From: JAFGPS01 sp964628465
GTDB taxonomy: Bacteria > Planctomycetota > Phycisphaerae > Sedimentisphaerales > Anaerobacaceae
Assembly: GCA_964628465.1 (NCBI GenBank)
Contig: CAZVOA010000001.1
Location: 186,001-250,000, forward strand
Length of the DNA stretch: 64,000 nucleotides
Reading direction: 5' to 3'
Shown here: positions 17,801 to 25,652 of the stretch, piece by piece
Layout: each line of letters begins with the position of its first letter
Numbering within the stretch: position 1 is the stretch's first letter
Position numbers and translations under genes: made by a program
Notes under the pieces: generated by a model
What the model was told of the DNA's origin: nothing
Databases searched by the model: none
The model's input: the letters and a program-made list of their open reading frames with translations, nothing else

Positions 17801-17908
17801 TCCAGCCTGACCACCACGAGATGATTGGGCAGATTGAGCCGAAATAATCACAGCGGCAGAACATAATACAACGCAAGTCGCAAATATTAGTATTGGTTTA
17901 TTTCTCAT
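14816..17908 (-). CDS. GH3 beta-glycosidase with PA14 domain
   Basis: The protein has 1030 residues. It starts with a signal peptide (ILIFATCVVLCSAAVIISAQ) and a Gly-Arg-rich segment. The GH3 TIM-barrel covers about 85-400 (LTLEEKVSLMG, DPRWGRAQETYGEDPYLSG, SPKHFAVHSGPE, GFDGYVVSDVDSV with the nucleophile Asp). A C-terminal GH3 sandwich domain is interrupted by a PA14 module (about 530-665, MTGEYQLGAKGCDAFRISIEG). A fibronectin III-like end follows (YPFGHGLSYSTFEYSNL). The family hydrolyses beta-glucosides, beta-xylosides and related substrates. A second Arg-Gly-rich insert (GGRGRSGRGQ) lies after PA14. It is transcribed toward the operon it probably assists. Confidence 0.93.
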   Translation of the reverse strand: MRNKPILIFATCVVLCSAAVIISAQSAQSSRGGQAGVQGIGTGRGGMQGMNLEGSTIRGRGRGMNTPIQRPDPLPPFYDPKLPLEKRLDDLISRLTLEEKVSLMGMNSSAIPRLGIASYRWWNEALHGVANATATVFPQCIGLAAAWDVELHHEMANIIGQEARARNAAQGTGLDFWAPNINLLRDPRWGRAQETYGEDPYLSGRLAVAYVTGMQGNDPLYFQAISSPKHFAVHSGPEPQRHRINMVVTDQDLYTTYLPQFEAAVREGHCFSIMSAYSALNGIPCSGNKRLLTDILRDQWGFDGYVVSDVDSVADIYRAQAHFYMSNGVTASALAILAGNDLCSGSTYLGGDGGQQGGTVQPGPSSIARAVSRGLLTVNDVDKSLRKILEARFRMGEFDPAGYEGNPYNKITADMIDTEENNALARKVADETMVLLKNANKTLPLKTNIGTVAVLGPNANAARMQNGNYSGTPSPQHQVSIIEGIRQAIGADNVITTTNLQVPIGGNIALAELVNSEHLFTDSSKSKHGMTISYSVNDTIRTEVSEEGTIKKPDAASGIADSTNYEMKMTGVLVPPMTGEYQLGAKGCDAFRISIEGKVVLDEMYGGPLRTSSECISLEKGKAYNVLVEFSHTPTSGVTDIGQVVTVGTPEGPAVNPPRIAADERYTMYTYNPGGRGRSGRGQVYGATQENPGVTVTPSADSGSEPLFQLAWTKPTEDGLPANASGQSLYGEAVDLAKKADAVILVVGLDGTQEGEEFDRAAINLPVIQDGLIRAVTRAAGSKPVVVVNCSGSPVALNWANENVPAIVQAWYPGQRGDAIADVLFGKYNPAGRLPVTFYKTSSDLPALIDYTMVGRTYRYITKPVLYPFGHGLSYSTFEYSNLNVPAKSDTSKDVKVSFTVKNTSNIDGEEVVQCYLNRDVPSIDLATLPEAPLRTDEQATLVATPHKALVGFARVPLKAGQSRKVTFTITAQQLSLVVGKDGKREVRPENLQVQVGGSSAIVPGTLTKSLTLEGTPFEPKYNFVASVIE

Positions 17909-17926
17909 AAAAATCTCCTCTTAAAA

Positions 17927-18991
17927 TCATTTACTGCCAGACCAGACTTTACTTAATCCTTTTTGCTCGATTTTATTTATAAGCGATTTCATCGAAGATA
18001 AAACTTCATCGAGTTGTTTCGTATCCTGCACCAGCTTATCATATAATAGCGGGTCATTAACAAACTTCGCGGCTGTACCTTGGCCGGTATTGACTTTTTC
18101 CATTATCAATCTTAGCTGAGCGCTGGTTTTACCCATCTCTTCAACTGTACTAATTAGCACTTTAGCTACATCTTCTGATCTTTCATCGGTAGTCTTAATA
18201 AAAGCAGTACCTGTAGTTACGAATTCCTGAATATCCTTCGATGTATCAGAGGCAACAGCAACAATCTCATCAAGCTTTACATTGGTATGTGCCAGTGTTT
18301 CTGTTCCCTGGTCAGCAAGTTTTTCTATCGCTACTAAAGTAGATTTTACCTGCTCTGAAGCTACGGTTAGATTCGCGAGAGTAGCTTCGAAATTATTCTG
18401 ATTTTGCATATTGCCAACGATTTTATTCGCGTTATCCACAAAAGTGGAAATGCCATCAATCAATTCACTTAATTTTTCCTGGCTCTCTTCAGGGAAAAAT
18501 TCACTTGTCATACCAGTTGAACCCTGAAGATATACACCTTTGCACAGGTATTTTGTTTCAGGCCTATTCGGATCAAGCGGCACCGGCGGAACACCGGGAT
18601 GCTCTTTAAGTTCGATATAACTGCTTCCAAGACCCCGCATCATCATCTTAACATCCACATTCGATGGAATAGTTGTATATTTATTATCAATTCTTAAAAC
18701 AACTACTGTTTGGTAATAATCTATGCCCCTTTTTAAGTCAGTTTTTATTTCAGGAGACATTACATATGTAACTCTTCCAATCTGGTAACCGCAAAACTGA
18801 ACAGGCGTATCTTTTTGTACTCCAGGCGCAGTCGGGAACTGCACAAAAACATCGAAGGAATCCATTTCGGAAACGAATCCCGGCAAATCATTGAATTTAA
18901 ATATTAGCCACACTAAAGCAATTAGACCAATAACGACAAATAAACCAACTATCGCATTGCTCGTTCTTTGACTTTTTTCATAATCACTCAC
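17927..18991 (-). CDS. MCE/MlaD-family periplasmic lipid-transport protein
   Basis: The protein has 354 residues. A single N-terminal membrane anchor (AIVGLFVVIGLIALVWLIFKF) is followed by an MCE domain (about 40-145, YDVFVQFPTAPGVQKDTPVQFCGYQIGRV-like layout) and a long helical tail (about 170-330) rich in coiled-coil heptads. Such proteins form hexameric rings that move lipids between membranes, normally with an MlaE permease and MlaF ATPase. Neither partner is visible here. Its 5' end overlaps the merR-like gene by 4 bp, so the pair is co-translated downstream of selA-selB. Confidence 0.87.
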   Translation of the reverse strand: MSDYEKSQRTSNAIVGLFVVIGLIALVWLIFKFNDLPGFVSEMDSFDVFVQFPTAPGVQKDTPVQFCGYQIGRVTYVMSPEIKTDLKRGIDYYQTVVVLRIDNKYTTIPSNVDVKMMMRGLGSSYIELKEHPGVPPVPLDPNRPETKYLCKGVYLQGSTGMTSEFFPEESQEKLSELIDGISTFVDNANKIVGNMQNQNNFEATLANLTVASEQVKSTLVAIEKLADQGTETLAHTNVKLDEIVAVASDTSKDIQEFVTTGTAFIKTTDERSEDVAKVLISTVEEMGKTSAQLRLIMEKVNTGQGTAAKFVNDPLLYDKLVQDTKQLDEVLSSMKSLINKIEQKGLSKVWSGSK

Positions 18992-19245
18992 TGTTCGCTT
19001 CCTTTCAAATCAGTCCGGCCTTCCATGAACAGATCCCTTATAGCACGCAAGGGATAGCCGCTTTCATTGAGTTGTTTTATCAGTTTTATTCGTTCTACCG
19101 TTTTCTGGTCAAACAATCTTCGACCCGTCTGGGTTACTTCAGACGGTTCAAGAAGACCTACCATCAAATAATATTGTAAAGTCTGCCTTGAGACACCAGC
19201 GGTTTTCGCCGCCGGCCCCACGGCTAACAACTTCTTTTCACTCAT
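18988..19245 (-). CDS. small MerR-type helix-turn-helix protein
   Basis: The 85 residues are essentially a MerR winged-helix DNA-binding domain: AVGPAAKTAGVSRQTLQYYLMVGLLEPSEVTQTGRRLFDQKTVERI, then an arm helix with no effector domain. The usual sensor/dimerisation region is missing. It sits 79 bp after selB and overlaps the MCE gene by 4 bp. What it regulates is not known. Confidence 0.85.
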   Translation of the reverse strand: MSEKKLLAVGPAAKTAGVSRQTLQYYLMVGLLEPSEVTQTGRRLFDQKTVERIKLIKQLNESGYPLRAIRDLFMEGRTDLKGSEQ

Positions 19246-19323
19246 ATTATCACCAATTTTTAGTGAAATTTTAACAATCAGGTCGAATTTTTACCAGAAG
19301 AAATATAATAACAGCCATTTATA

Positions 19324-21261
19324 TTAGTGAATTTTGGGATTTCTAAGGTATCTTGTATAACCGGAACGTCTTGTCAGGCCTATCTTGTCAAAATAATCCA
19401 GAAGCGGTATGGCGAATTTCCTTGAAGTATTGAGTAAATACTTAAATTTGACACTTTCCAGACCGGCATTTTGATTGATATATGAAATTAAGGTTTCTCG
19501 TGCCTGTTCTACGGCCATGTTATGAAAAAACATATCGTTTTCTACTCTTATAAGTTTTTGCTGCTCGGAAAGAATTTTCAGGATTTTGCGTATTTCCTGC
19601 TGCGATACTTTTGTTTTTTCCATAACTTCCGGAATATCAGGCGGACTAAAAAGCTGGTTTTTATATAGCGATTCAACATTTTGTATAAGTTTCTGCTCGT
19701 AATCGCTGAATTTTTCAATATGCTCCGCTAAAGCCAAGCGATTTTTTCGCTCAACAAGCTTGCCTTCAGATACAAGCCTTTTGAGAATTCCGTCAAAAAC
19801 TTCCTTTTTCAGTCCTGAAATTTCGAGCATTTGTTCTAAAGCTATGCCGGGACTTTCAGGACTTGTATTGTGAAAATCTGTTACAACGTTAATCAGTTTT
19901 TGCTGAATTTTTAATAAAGTTTCCTGATGCGTGAAAAGTTTTGAATCCAGGCTCAATACTTTACCTTCTTTTACTAAATCACCAAGAATACCATCTATTT
20001 CAGTTAGTAAAATTTTTGTGCGAAACGATAATTCTGTTTTATCGGCAGCGTAATGAATCGAGTTTTTTACCGCATATTCAACAAAATCGATATTGTTCAT
20101 TATCGCTTTTTCACGTTCCTGAATATCCTGAATAATATCAGGCTGAATTCTTTTATATTTATGTGAAACAGCTTCGATAATCATTCCGCCGCCTAACGTC
20201 TGAACTGGTGACAAGCTTCGCAAAATAAATCTGTCACGCGGACCTGCGGCTATTTTCTCATTCTCATTCAACCTGATTTGTGCAAAACATTCCTGACCTG
20301 CCGAAATATTATTGCTCTGCAATAAATATAATGTAGAAATAACTTCAGAAGTACCTGTATGGAATTTCACTTTGATTCCGTTCTTCACCGGACGTTCAAT
20401 ATCGTCAAGAATCCTCAATTTGCATAAAAACCATTGCTCAGGCGAAAAATATTCACCAAGCGTAACACAGCATCCTCTTTTGATTGTTTTATAGTCCCAT
20501 TGCGGGACATTAAGAGCCGCACATTGCCCCACCATAGCAGTATCGCTTTGATGTTTATAAACCTGTATTGCTTTGATACGCCCTTTTGAATTGTGCGGAT
20601 ATAACGTGACTTCATCACCAACGTTTATCAAGCCTGATACAGGAATACCCGAAACAACTGTGCCGTAACCTTTTACTGAAAATACACGCTCGACAGGCAA
20701 TCTGAATATTCCATTATTTTGTTTTGGCTCGATGGAATCGATAAGTTCCAGTAAAGCGTCGTAAAAATCACCAAAACCCTGGCCGGTAATATTTGATACG
20801 GGCAGAATTGGTGCATTTTCTAAAACAGTACCGGTAAGAAAACTTTTTATCTCAGCAGTGACACTTTCCAGCCGCTCGGGGCTGACACAATCCGCTTTTG
20901 TTAGCGCGACAATACCATATTTCACGCCAAGAAGCGTTATAATATCGAGGTGTTCGCGAGTTTGCGGCATAACGCCGTCATCCGCTGCTATTATAAATAT
21001 TACTCCATCTATGCCGCTTGCGCCCGCTACCATTGTTTTAATAAAATTTTCATGGCCGGGAACATCGACTATTCCAACTTCAAGACCTGAAATCGTACAC
21101 GGTGCAAATCCCAGGTCAATGGACATTCCCCGCTCTTTTTCTTCTTTGAGGAAATCCGTATCACATCCAGTCAGGCATTTTACCAGTGCGGTTTTTCCAT
21201 GGTCGATATGCCCGGCTGTACCGAGGGTTATATTTTTTCGAACTGATTCAGTTGAACTCAT
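19324..21261 (-). CDS. selB: selenocysteine-specific translation elongation factor SelB
   Basis: SelB delivers Sec-tRNA(Sec) to UGA codons that are followed by a SECIS hairpin. The protein has 645 residues. The EF-Tu-like GTPase part has G1 GTAGHIDHGKTALV, the switch I segment ERGMSIDLGF, G3 VDVPGHENF and G4 ALTKADCV. A Sec-accommodating beta-barrel region and C-terminal winged-helix domains (about 380-640, GISLG-free but with repeated helix-turn-helix patterns) follow. The latter bind the SECIS loop in known SelB. It overlaps selA by 4 bp. Its presence shows that the cell decodes UGA as selenocysteine, which bears on the TGA at 23402. Confidence 0.97.
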   Translation of the reverse strand: MSSTESVRKNITLGTAGHIDHGKTALVKCLTGCDTDFLKEEKERGMSIDLGFAPCTISGLEVGIVDVPGHENFIKTMVAGASGIDGVIFIIAADDGVMPQTREHLDIITLLGVKYGIVALTKADCVSPERLESVTAEIKSFLTGTVLENAPILPVSNITGQGFGDFYDALLELIDSIEPKQNNGIFRLPVERVFSVKGYGTVVSGIPVSGLINVGDEVTLYPHNSKGRIKAIQVYKHQSDTAMVGQCAALNVPQWDYKTIKRGCCVTLGEYFSPEQWFLCKLRILDDIERPVKNGIKVKFHTGTSEVISTLYLLQSNNISAGQECFAQIRLNENEKIAAGPRDRFILRSLSPVQTLGGGMIIEAVSHKYKRIQPDIIQDIQEREKAIMNNIDFVEYAVKNSIHYAADKTELSFRTKILLTEIDGILGDLVKEGKVLSLDSKLFTHQETLLKIQQKLINVVTDFHNTSPESPGIALEQMLEISGLKKEVFDGILKRLVSEGKLVERKNRLALAEHIEKFSDYEQKLIQNVESLYKNQLFSPPDIPEVMEKTKVSQQEIRKILKILSEQQKLIRVENDMFFHNMAVEQARETLISYINQNAGLESVKFKYLLNTSRKFAIPLLDYFDKIGLTRRSGYTRYLRNPKIH

Positions 21262-22682
21262 TGCATTTTACCGAAGATTTCCATTATCGCCTGTATTATT
21301 ATTTCTCTGTCATCATCAAGAAGAGTTCTTGGGTCAAATAGTAATTGGTCATTTTGTATTCTTGCAAAAACAGGAGTATTGAATTTCCTTAATTTCTTTG
21401 CCAAATCATCAGAGGATATTTTAGAAGACTTTATTGCAACGAGAGTAGTCGCCAGATTCTGTGTTGGTAATGAACCGCTTCCCATTTGTGAGAAACCACT
21501 GATTGTCGTAACTTCTAATTCTCTGTGTATTGTTTTCAACTTTGCCGCCAAATCTTCTGCTTCATTATTTATTTCTGATGATTTTCTCATAAGCATTTGC
21601 AAAGTCGGAACTTCTCGCAATGCAACTTTTTCATCGAGAAACAGCTTTAAAGTTGCTTCAAGGGCAGCTAATGTGAGCTTTCCAACACGCACGATTCTCG
21701 CGAACTGATTTTTGCGTATAGCTTCTATCAGCTTAGCTTTGCCAAGAATAATTCCGCCCTGTGATGCGCCTATAAGTTTATCCGCGCTTGAAGTGACAAT
21801 ATCCGCTCCCATACGAATGGACTCAGCCAACGTAGGTTCATGCTCGAAACCAAATTGAGAAAAATCAATCAGTGCCCCGGCTCCTACATCATCTATCATA
21901 ACAAGATTATTCGAGTGAGCTATTTCAACAAGCTCTTCGAGCGGCACTTCAGATGAGAATCCCTGAATTTTATAATTGCTCGGATGCACCCTCAAAATAG
22001 CCGCGGTATTTTCTGTAATTGCGTTTATATAATCTTTGGGATGAGTTTTATTTGTTGTTCCGACTTCGACAAGTTTTGCACCGCTGAAAGCCATCACATC
22101 TGGCAGGCGGAACGAACCGCCAATTTCAACAAGCTGGCCGCGGGAAACAATAACTTCTTTGCTTTTTGCAATTGTATTCAAAACGATACTCGTCGCGGCT
22201 GCGTTATTATTCACGACAGTCGCGGCTTCGGCACCGGTCAATTGCCGGAAAAGCTTTTCGATACTTTCATCCCTTCTCGAACGTTTACCTGTTTCCGTAC
22301 TTAACTGGAGAAGTGAATAGCCGGACAACTCTTCCTGAATTTGCTTAATTGCGCGAGCAGGAAGAACCGCCCTGCCCAAACCTGTATGCAAAATTATTCC
22401 AGTTGCATTAACGACCTTGTGAAAATAGGGAACCATTTTCATTTTTATGTTTATTATTGCTGTATCAACTATGATTTTATAAATGTTATCTTCATCAATT
22501 TGTGTATTTGAGCCGGAAAGGAAACCCTGCCTGACTTGATCAATTGCACCGCGAATAGATTCGACAACTACTTCCCTGCCGGATTGAGATATCAAATTAT
22601 CAAATTCAGGCTCTTTGAGGAGAGCATCGACAGAAGGTAGCTTTTGCAGAATGTTTTGAGCGAACTTATTGTCTTGTGTCAT
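21258..22682 (-). CDS. selA: L-seryl-tRNA(Sec) selenium transferase SelA
   Basis: SelA is a PLP enzyme that converts Ser-tRNA(Sec) to Sec-tRNA(Sec) using selenophosphate. The 474 residues agree with the bacterial family. Diagnostic segments are KVVNATGIILHTGLGRA, EAATVVNNNAAATSIVLNT, VEIGGSFRLPDVM, the aspartate site MIDDVGAG and the PLP-lysine segment TSSADKLIGASQGG. It starts the leftward unit selA-selB-merR-mce and is divergent from the selenoprotein gene at 22883, with a 200-bp shared spacer. No tRNA(Sec) gene was found beside it. Confidence 0.97.
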   Translation of the reverse strand: MTQDNKFAQNILQKLPSVDALLKEPEFDNLISQSGREVVVESIRGAIDQVRQGFLSGSNTQIDEDNIYKIIVDTAIINIKMKMVPYFHKVVNATGIILHTGLGRAVLPARAIKQIQEELSGYSLLQLSTETGKRSRRDESIEKLFRQLTGAEAATVVNNNAAATSIVLNTIAKSKEVIVSRGQLVEIGGSFRLPDVMAFSGAKLVEVGTTNKTHPKDYINAITENTAAILRVHPSNYKIQGFSSEVPLEELVEIAHSNNLVMIDDVGAGALIDFSQFGFEHEPTLAESIRMGADIVTSSADKLIGASQGGIILGKAKLIEAIRKNQFARIVRVGKLTLAALEATLKLFLDEKVALREVPTLQMLMRKSSEINNEAEDLAAKLKTIHRELEVTTISGFSQMGSGSLPTQNLATTLVAIKSSKISSDDLAKKLRKFNTPVFARIQNDQLLFDPRTLLDDDREIIIQAIMEIFGKMQ

Positions 22683-22882
22683 AAATGACCTCGCAAAATA
22701 TTTAAATAAACAAGGAATTTTATGAAATTTTAATGCTTTTGAGTAAAAAAATCAAAATAAATGTAACAAAATAGGTATCAATGCGTCTTATGATGTAGAA
22801 ATAATGCTTTTTCAGTGGAAATGAAATCTGTCAGGTTATAAAATACTATAAAAATAGCATTATAGGAAAAGTTTAGATTGAT

Positions 22883-23527
22883 ATGAAAAGAAAAGATATT
22901 TTAATTTCACTGGCAATCATTGGGACCTGCATCGGCGCTCTTTTTCTATATTCATTCACTAATTCACTTGTACACGGCTATATCGAAATTGACTCCGGCA
23001 ACGCAAATGCTGAATTACTCCTTAATGGAAGCCTTTTCACCCAAGACATTAAAATTACCGGAAAAGAGCCGGTATTAATTAATGCCAGAGTAACCAGACC
23101 TAAAGCTTTAACTATTTCTAAAACTCAGGATAGCAACTCACTTCAGCTTGTCAGTTATGGGCCATGGGGTGATTTATCAAGAATAAAAATTAAAAATAAT
23201 CAGACTTTGAAATTAGAAGTAGGTCAACCGCTTATTATTAAACCATTAATCAGCAATCGGTCTGGTATAGTTACGGTAGGTTTTGCAGTTGTAGGTCAGG
23301 CGGGAGAGCAATATCAAATACCAAGAACAAAAACGAATCCAAAGGTAAAAATTGTGGATGAAAACGGAAAAAATCTTGCCTCAGGCAGTTTTGCGTATGG
23401 TTGAGGCGGCGTATGCCGGTACTCGTGGCGAGTGCCTAATGATTTCAAAGGCAAGTACCAGGTGCTTATTGAGATGGACCTTGCGCCGTTTGAAGTAAAA
23501 ATGGAGGAAACCTGGCACTCGATTTGA
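22883..23527 (+). CDS. candidate selenoprotein: membrane-anchored protein with in-frame TGA (Sec) in a UGGVC motif
   Basis: A conventional reading stops at TGA 23402-23404 after 173 residues. The same frame continues for 40 more sense codons to a TGA at 23525. The product would be 214 residues with Sec at 174, in the context FAYG-U-GGVC-RYSWRVP, a Sec-x3-Cys redox-like motif. The added part (NDFKGKYQVLIEMDLAPFEV) reads like the end of a beta-sandwich domain. An N-terminal membrane anchor (ILISLAIIGTCIGALFLYSF) places the rest outside the cytoplasm. Fourteen bases after the TGA lies a perfect 8-bp hairpin that fits a bacterial SECIS. selA and selB are divergent neighbours and selD is three genes on. 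I do not recognise the family. The alternative is a true stop with a 173-residue protein. Confidence 0.82.
23418..23436 (+). promoter_or_regulatory. bacterial SECIS-like hairpin
   Basis: GGTACTCG (23418-23425) pairs along all 8 bp (one G-U) with CGAGTGCC (23429-23436) around the loop UGG. If the C-G closing pair opens, the loop is GUGGC. The loop begins about 22 nt after the UGA at 23402-23404, and a G lies in its first positions. Both fit the known bacterial SECIS pattern of a short hairpin just after the Sec codon. The stem lies inside coding sequence. Confidence 0.75.
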
Positions 23528-23554
23528 AAATATTATATTCAGCCACGGCTATCG

Positions 23555-23591
23555 GCGGGTATTGAGTTTATGTCTCTTGCCCGCTTTTTTT
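23555..23591 (+). terminator. rho-independent terminator after the selenoprotein gene
   Basis: GCGGGTA (23555-23561) pairs with TGCCCGC (23578-23584) and is followed by seven T residues (23585-23591). It lies 27 bp after the extended stop at 23527. With the short reading the terminator would be about 150 bp from the stop, so its position favours the longer protein. Confidence 0.75.
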
Positions 23592-23642
23592 ATTGGAAAA
23601 GGAAACTATGAAATATTTTAAACATTAATAAGGATAAAGAAA

Positions 23643-24842
23643 ATGTCAAATTGCTGTGAAAGCAAAACAAAAGAACAAGCCGACTGCCCGGTGACATGGT
23701 TCGGCAATATGATACAAAACTGCTACGAATACGCCACTGACGCAAAATCCAAAGGCAAGCACATTGTTGGTATAATGTGTGAATACACACCGAGAGAATT
23801 GATTATGGCCGCTGATGGAGTTCCGGTATGCCTGTGCGGCGGTTCCGCTGATATGATTCCCCCGGCTGAAGAATATTTACCGGCAAATCTGTGCCCGCTC
23901 ATAAAATCGACATACGGCTATCATGTCAAAAAAGCAAATCCATTCCTCGAAATGGCAGAACTTATCGTAGCGGAAACCACATGCGATGGTAAAAAGAAGA
24001 TGTATGAGCTTATGGGATTGACGAGAAATGTTCATATACTTGAATTACCACAAAAACCAGACGATGAAGACGCAATGTCACACTGGGTCAGTCAGTTGCG
24101 TATTTTGAAAGCTAAACTGGAAAATCTTTTTTATGTTGAGATTACAGACGAAAAGATAAGAAAAGCCATTGTGACAATGAATAAAGAACGGCAATTGAGA
24201 CGCGAACTGGCGGAACTTATGAAATTTAAGTCACCCCCGATTACAGGAAGACAATTGCTTGATTATAAAAGCATTATCTCAGGGATATGCGCTGATTTTC
24301 AGCAATATTCCAACGCGATTGATATGTATAAAAATCAGCAGAAAACAACAGTTAAATCTAACCCTGTCCGCGTGCTTTTAACAGGTGTTCCTATCGTTCA
24401 CGGAGCTGAACGTGTTCTCGACATAATCGAATCAAGCGATGGACTCGTAGTTGCAATGGACAATTGCACTGGATTAAAGCCTATCCTTGAAGATGTGGAT
24501 GAAAATGCCGATGATCCTATTGTTGCTTTGGCTCAAAAATATCTCAATTTGCCCTGCTCGGTAATGACAATAAATGACAGGCGAATGGAAGTTCTTCGCC
24601 AATTGACTCAGGAGTATAAACCTGATTGTATTATAGAGTTGATTTGGCAAGCCTGTATAACTTATGATGTAGAATCGTATCTCGTAAAAAAACTCGCAGT
24701 AGAAGAACTTGGGATACCATACTTGCGGATTGAGACAGATTATTCTCCTTCTGATTCCGCCAGAATAGCATTAAGAGTCGAAGCATTGATGGAGACAGTG
24801 AAATCAGGAATTTTTAGAATAAAGGAAATTAATTTAAAATGA
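23643..24842 (+). CDS. 2-hydroxyacyl-CoA dehydratase D-type / double-cubane-cluster reductase family protein (YjiM-like)
   Basis: The 399 residues resemble E. coli YjiM and the double-cubane cluster proteins, a branch of the HgdB family. Matching blocks are GIMCEYTPRELIMAADGVPVCLCGG, LPANLCPLIKSTYGYHV, ETTCDGKKKMYELM, MDNCTGLKPI and IELIWQACITYDVE. Cysteines in these blocks are the probable Fe-S ligands. Characterised double-cubane proteins reduce small molecules at very low potential with electrons from an ATP-driven activator. The true substrate here is unknown. An N-terminal SNCCESK adds two adjacent cysteines. It overlaps its activator gene by 4 bp and lies inside the selenium cluster. 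Confidence 0.85.
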   Translation: MSNCCESKTKEQADCPVTWFGNMIQNCYEYATDAKSKGKHIVGIMCEYTPRELIMAADGVPVCLCGGSADMIPPAEEYLPANLCPLIKSTYGYHVKKANPFLEMAELIVAETTCDGKKKMYELMGLTRNVHILELPQKPDDEDAMSHWVSQLRILKAKLENLFYVEITDEKIRKAIVTMNKERQLRRELAELMKFKSPPITGRQLLDYKSIISGICADFQQYSNAIDMYKNQQKTTVKSNPVRVLLTGVPIVHGAERVLDIIESSDGLVVAMDNCTGLKPILEDVDENADDPIVALAQKYLNLPCSVMTINDRRMEVLRQLTQEYKPDCIIELIWQACITYDVESYLVKKLAVEELGIPYLRIETDYSPSDSARIALRVEALMETVKSGIFRIKEINLK

Positions 24843-25627
24843 TTTGTGCAGGAATAGATGCCGGTTCAAGAACTATAAAAGTTGTATTTGTCGATGCTGA
24901 AACCCAAAGCATCCTTGCAAAAGATATAATTGACCAGGGAATCGAACAAAGCAGACTTGCTTTGGATTTGTTTGAAAAAACACTTAATGAAAATGGTCTT
25001 AAAAAACAGGATGTAGCTTTTGTAGTCGCGACCGGTTATGGTCGAAACGCTATTGATTTTTCTGATACGACTATAACAGAAATTACATGTCACGGAGTCG
25101 GAGTGCATCATCTTTTACCAAACACCATGACTATAATCGATATCGGTGGGCAGGACAGTAAGCTGCTTCGACTCGATGATAATGGTAAAGTTCGTGACTT
25201 TGTAATGAACGACCGCTGTGCAGCCGGAACTGGTCGTTTTCTTGAAATTGTCGCCCAGCGTCTTGATGTCAAACTTGATTCGTTGGGTGTAATGGCTTCC
25301 AAAAGCAATGCACCATCTCCAATAAGCAGTATGTGCGTTGTTTTTGCGGAAACGGAAATTATCGGTCTGCTTGCCTGCGGCACGTCACGATATGATATCG
25401 CGGCTGGAGTACAAAACTCCATAGCTGCACGAATTGCAGGTATGGCAGGACGAAATGTTAAGCCGCCAATTACTTTTACAGGCGGAGTTGCGCTTGTGCC
25501 TGAAATGGATAAAGCGTTGAAATCCGCTCTCGGATATGATATTACTATTTCACCCGATCCACAGATAACAGGTGCGCTCGGAGCGGCTATACTTGCCGCC
25601 AGAAAATATAACGAAGAAAACAAATAA
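24839..25627 (+). CDS. ATP-dependent activator of the adjacent dehydratase/reductase (HgdC/YjiL-like)
   Basis: This is an ASKHA-fold ATPase of 262 residues that injects electrons into HgdB-type proteins. The phosphate-binding GIDAGSRTIKVVFVDA starts the protein. IIDIGGQDSKLL is the second phosphate loop, and FTGGVAL is near the adenosine site. Two cysteines, in NDRCAAGTGRFLE and LLACGTSRYD, correspond to the ligands of the [4Fe-4S] cluster shared across the dimer. The 4-bp overlap with the upstream gene supports function as one complex. Confidence 0.92.
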   Translation: MICAGIDAGSRTIKVVFVDAETQSILAKDIIDQGIEQSRLALDLFEKTLNENGLKKQDVAFVVATGYGRNAIDFSDTTITEITCHGVGVHHLLPNTMTIIDIGGQDSKLLRLDDNGKVRDFVMNDRCAAGTGRFLEIVAQRLDVKLDSLGVMASKSNAPSPISSMCVVFAETEIIGLLACGTSRYDIAAGVQNSIAARIAGMAGRNVKPPITFTGGVALVPEMDKALKSALGYDITISPDPQITGALGAAILAARKYNEENK

Positions 25628-25652
25628 AACATTCTTTACAGAGGAATCGAAG

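Noticed and set aside
23401..23480. A tRNA(Sec) gene just after the short form of the selenoprotein gene (a TTCAAA occurs at 23444-23449)
   Set aside because: No acceptor, D or T arms can be folded around it, and the sequence is better explained as coding after a Sec codon. No tRNA(Sec) was found elsewhere in the window.
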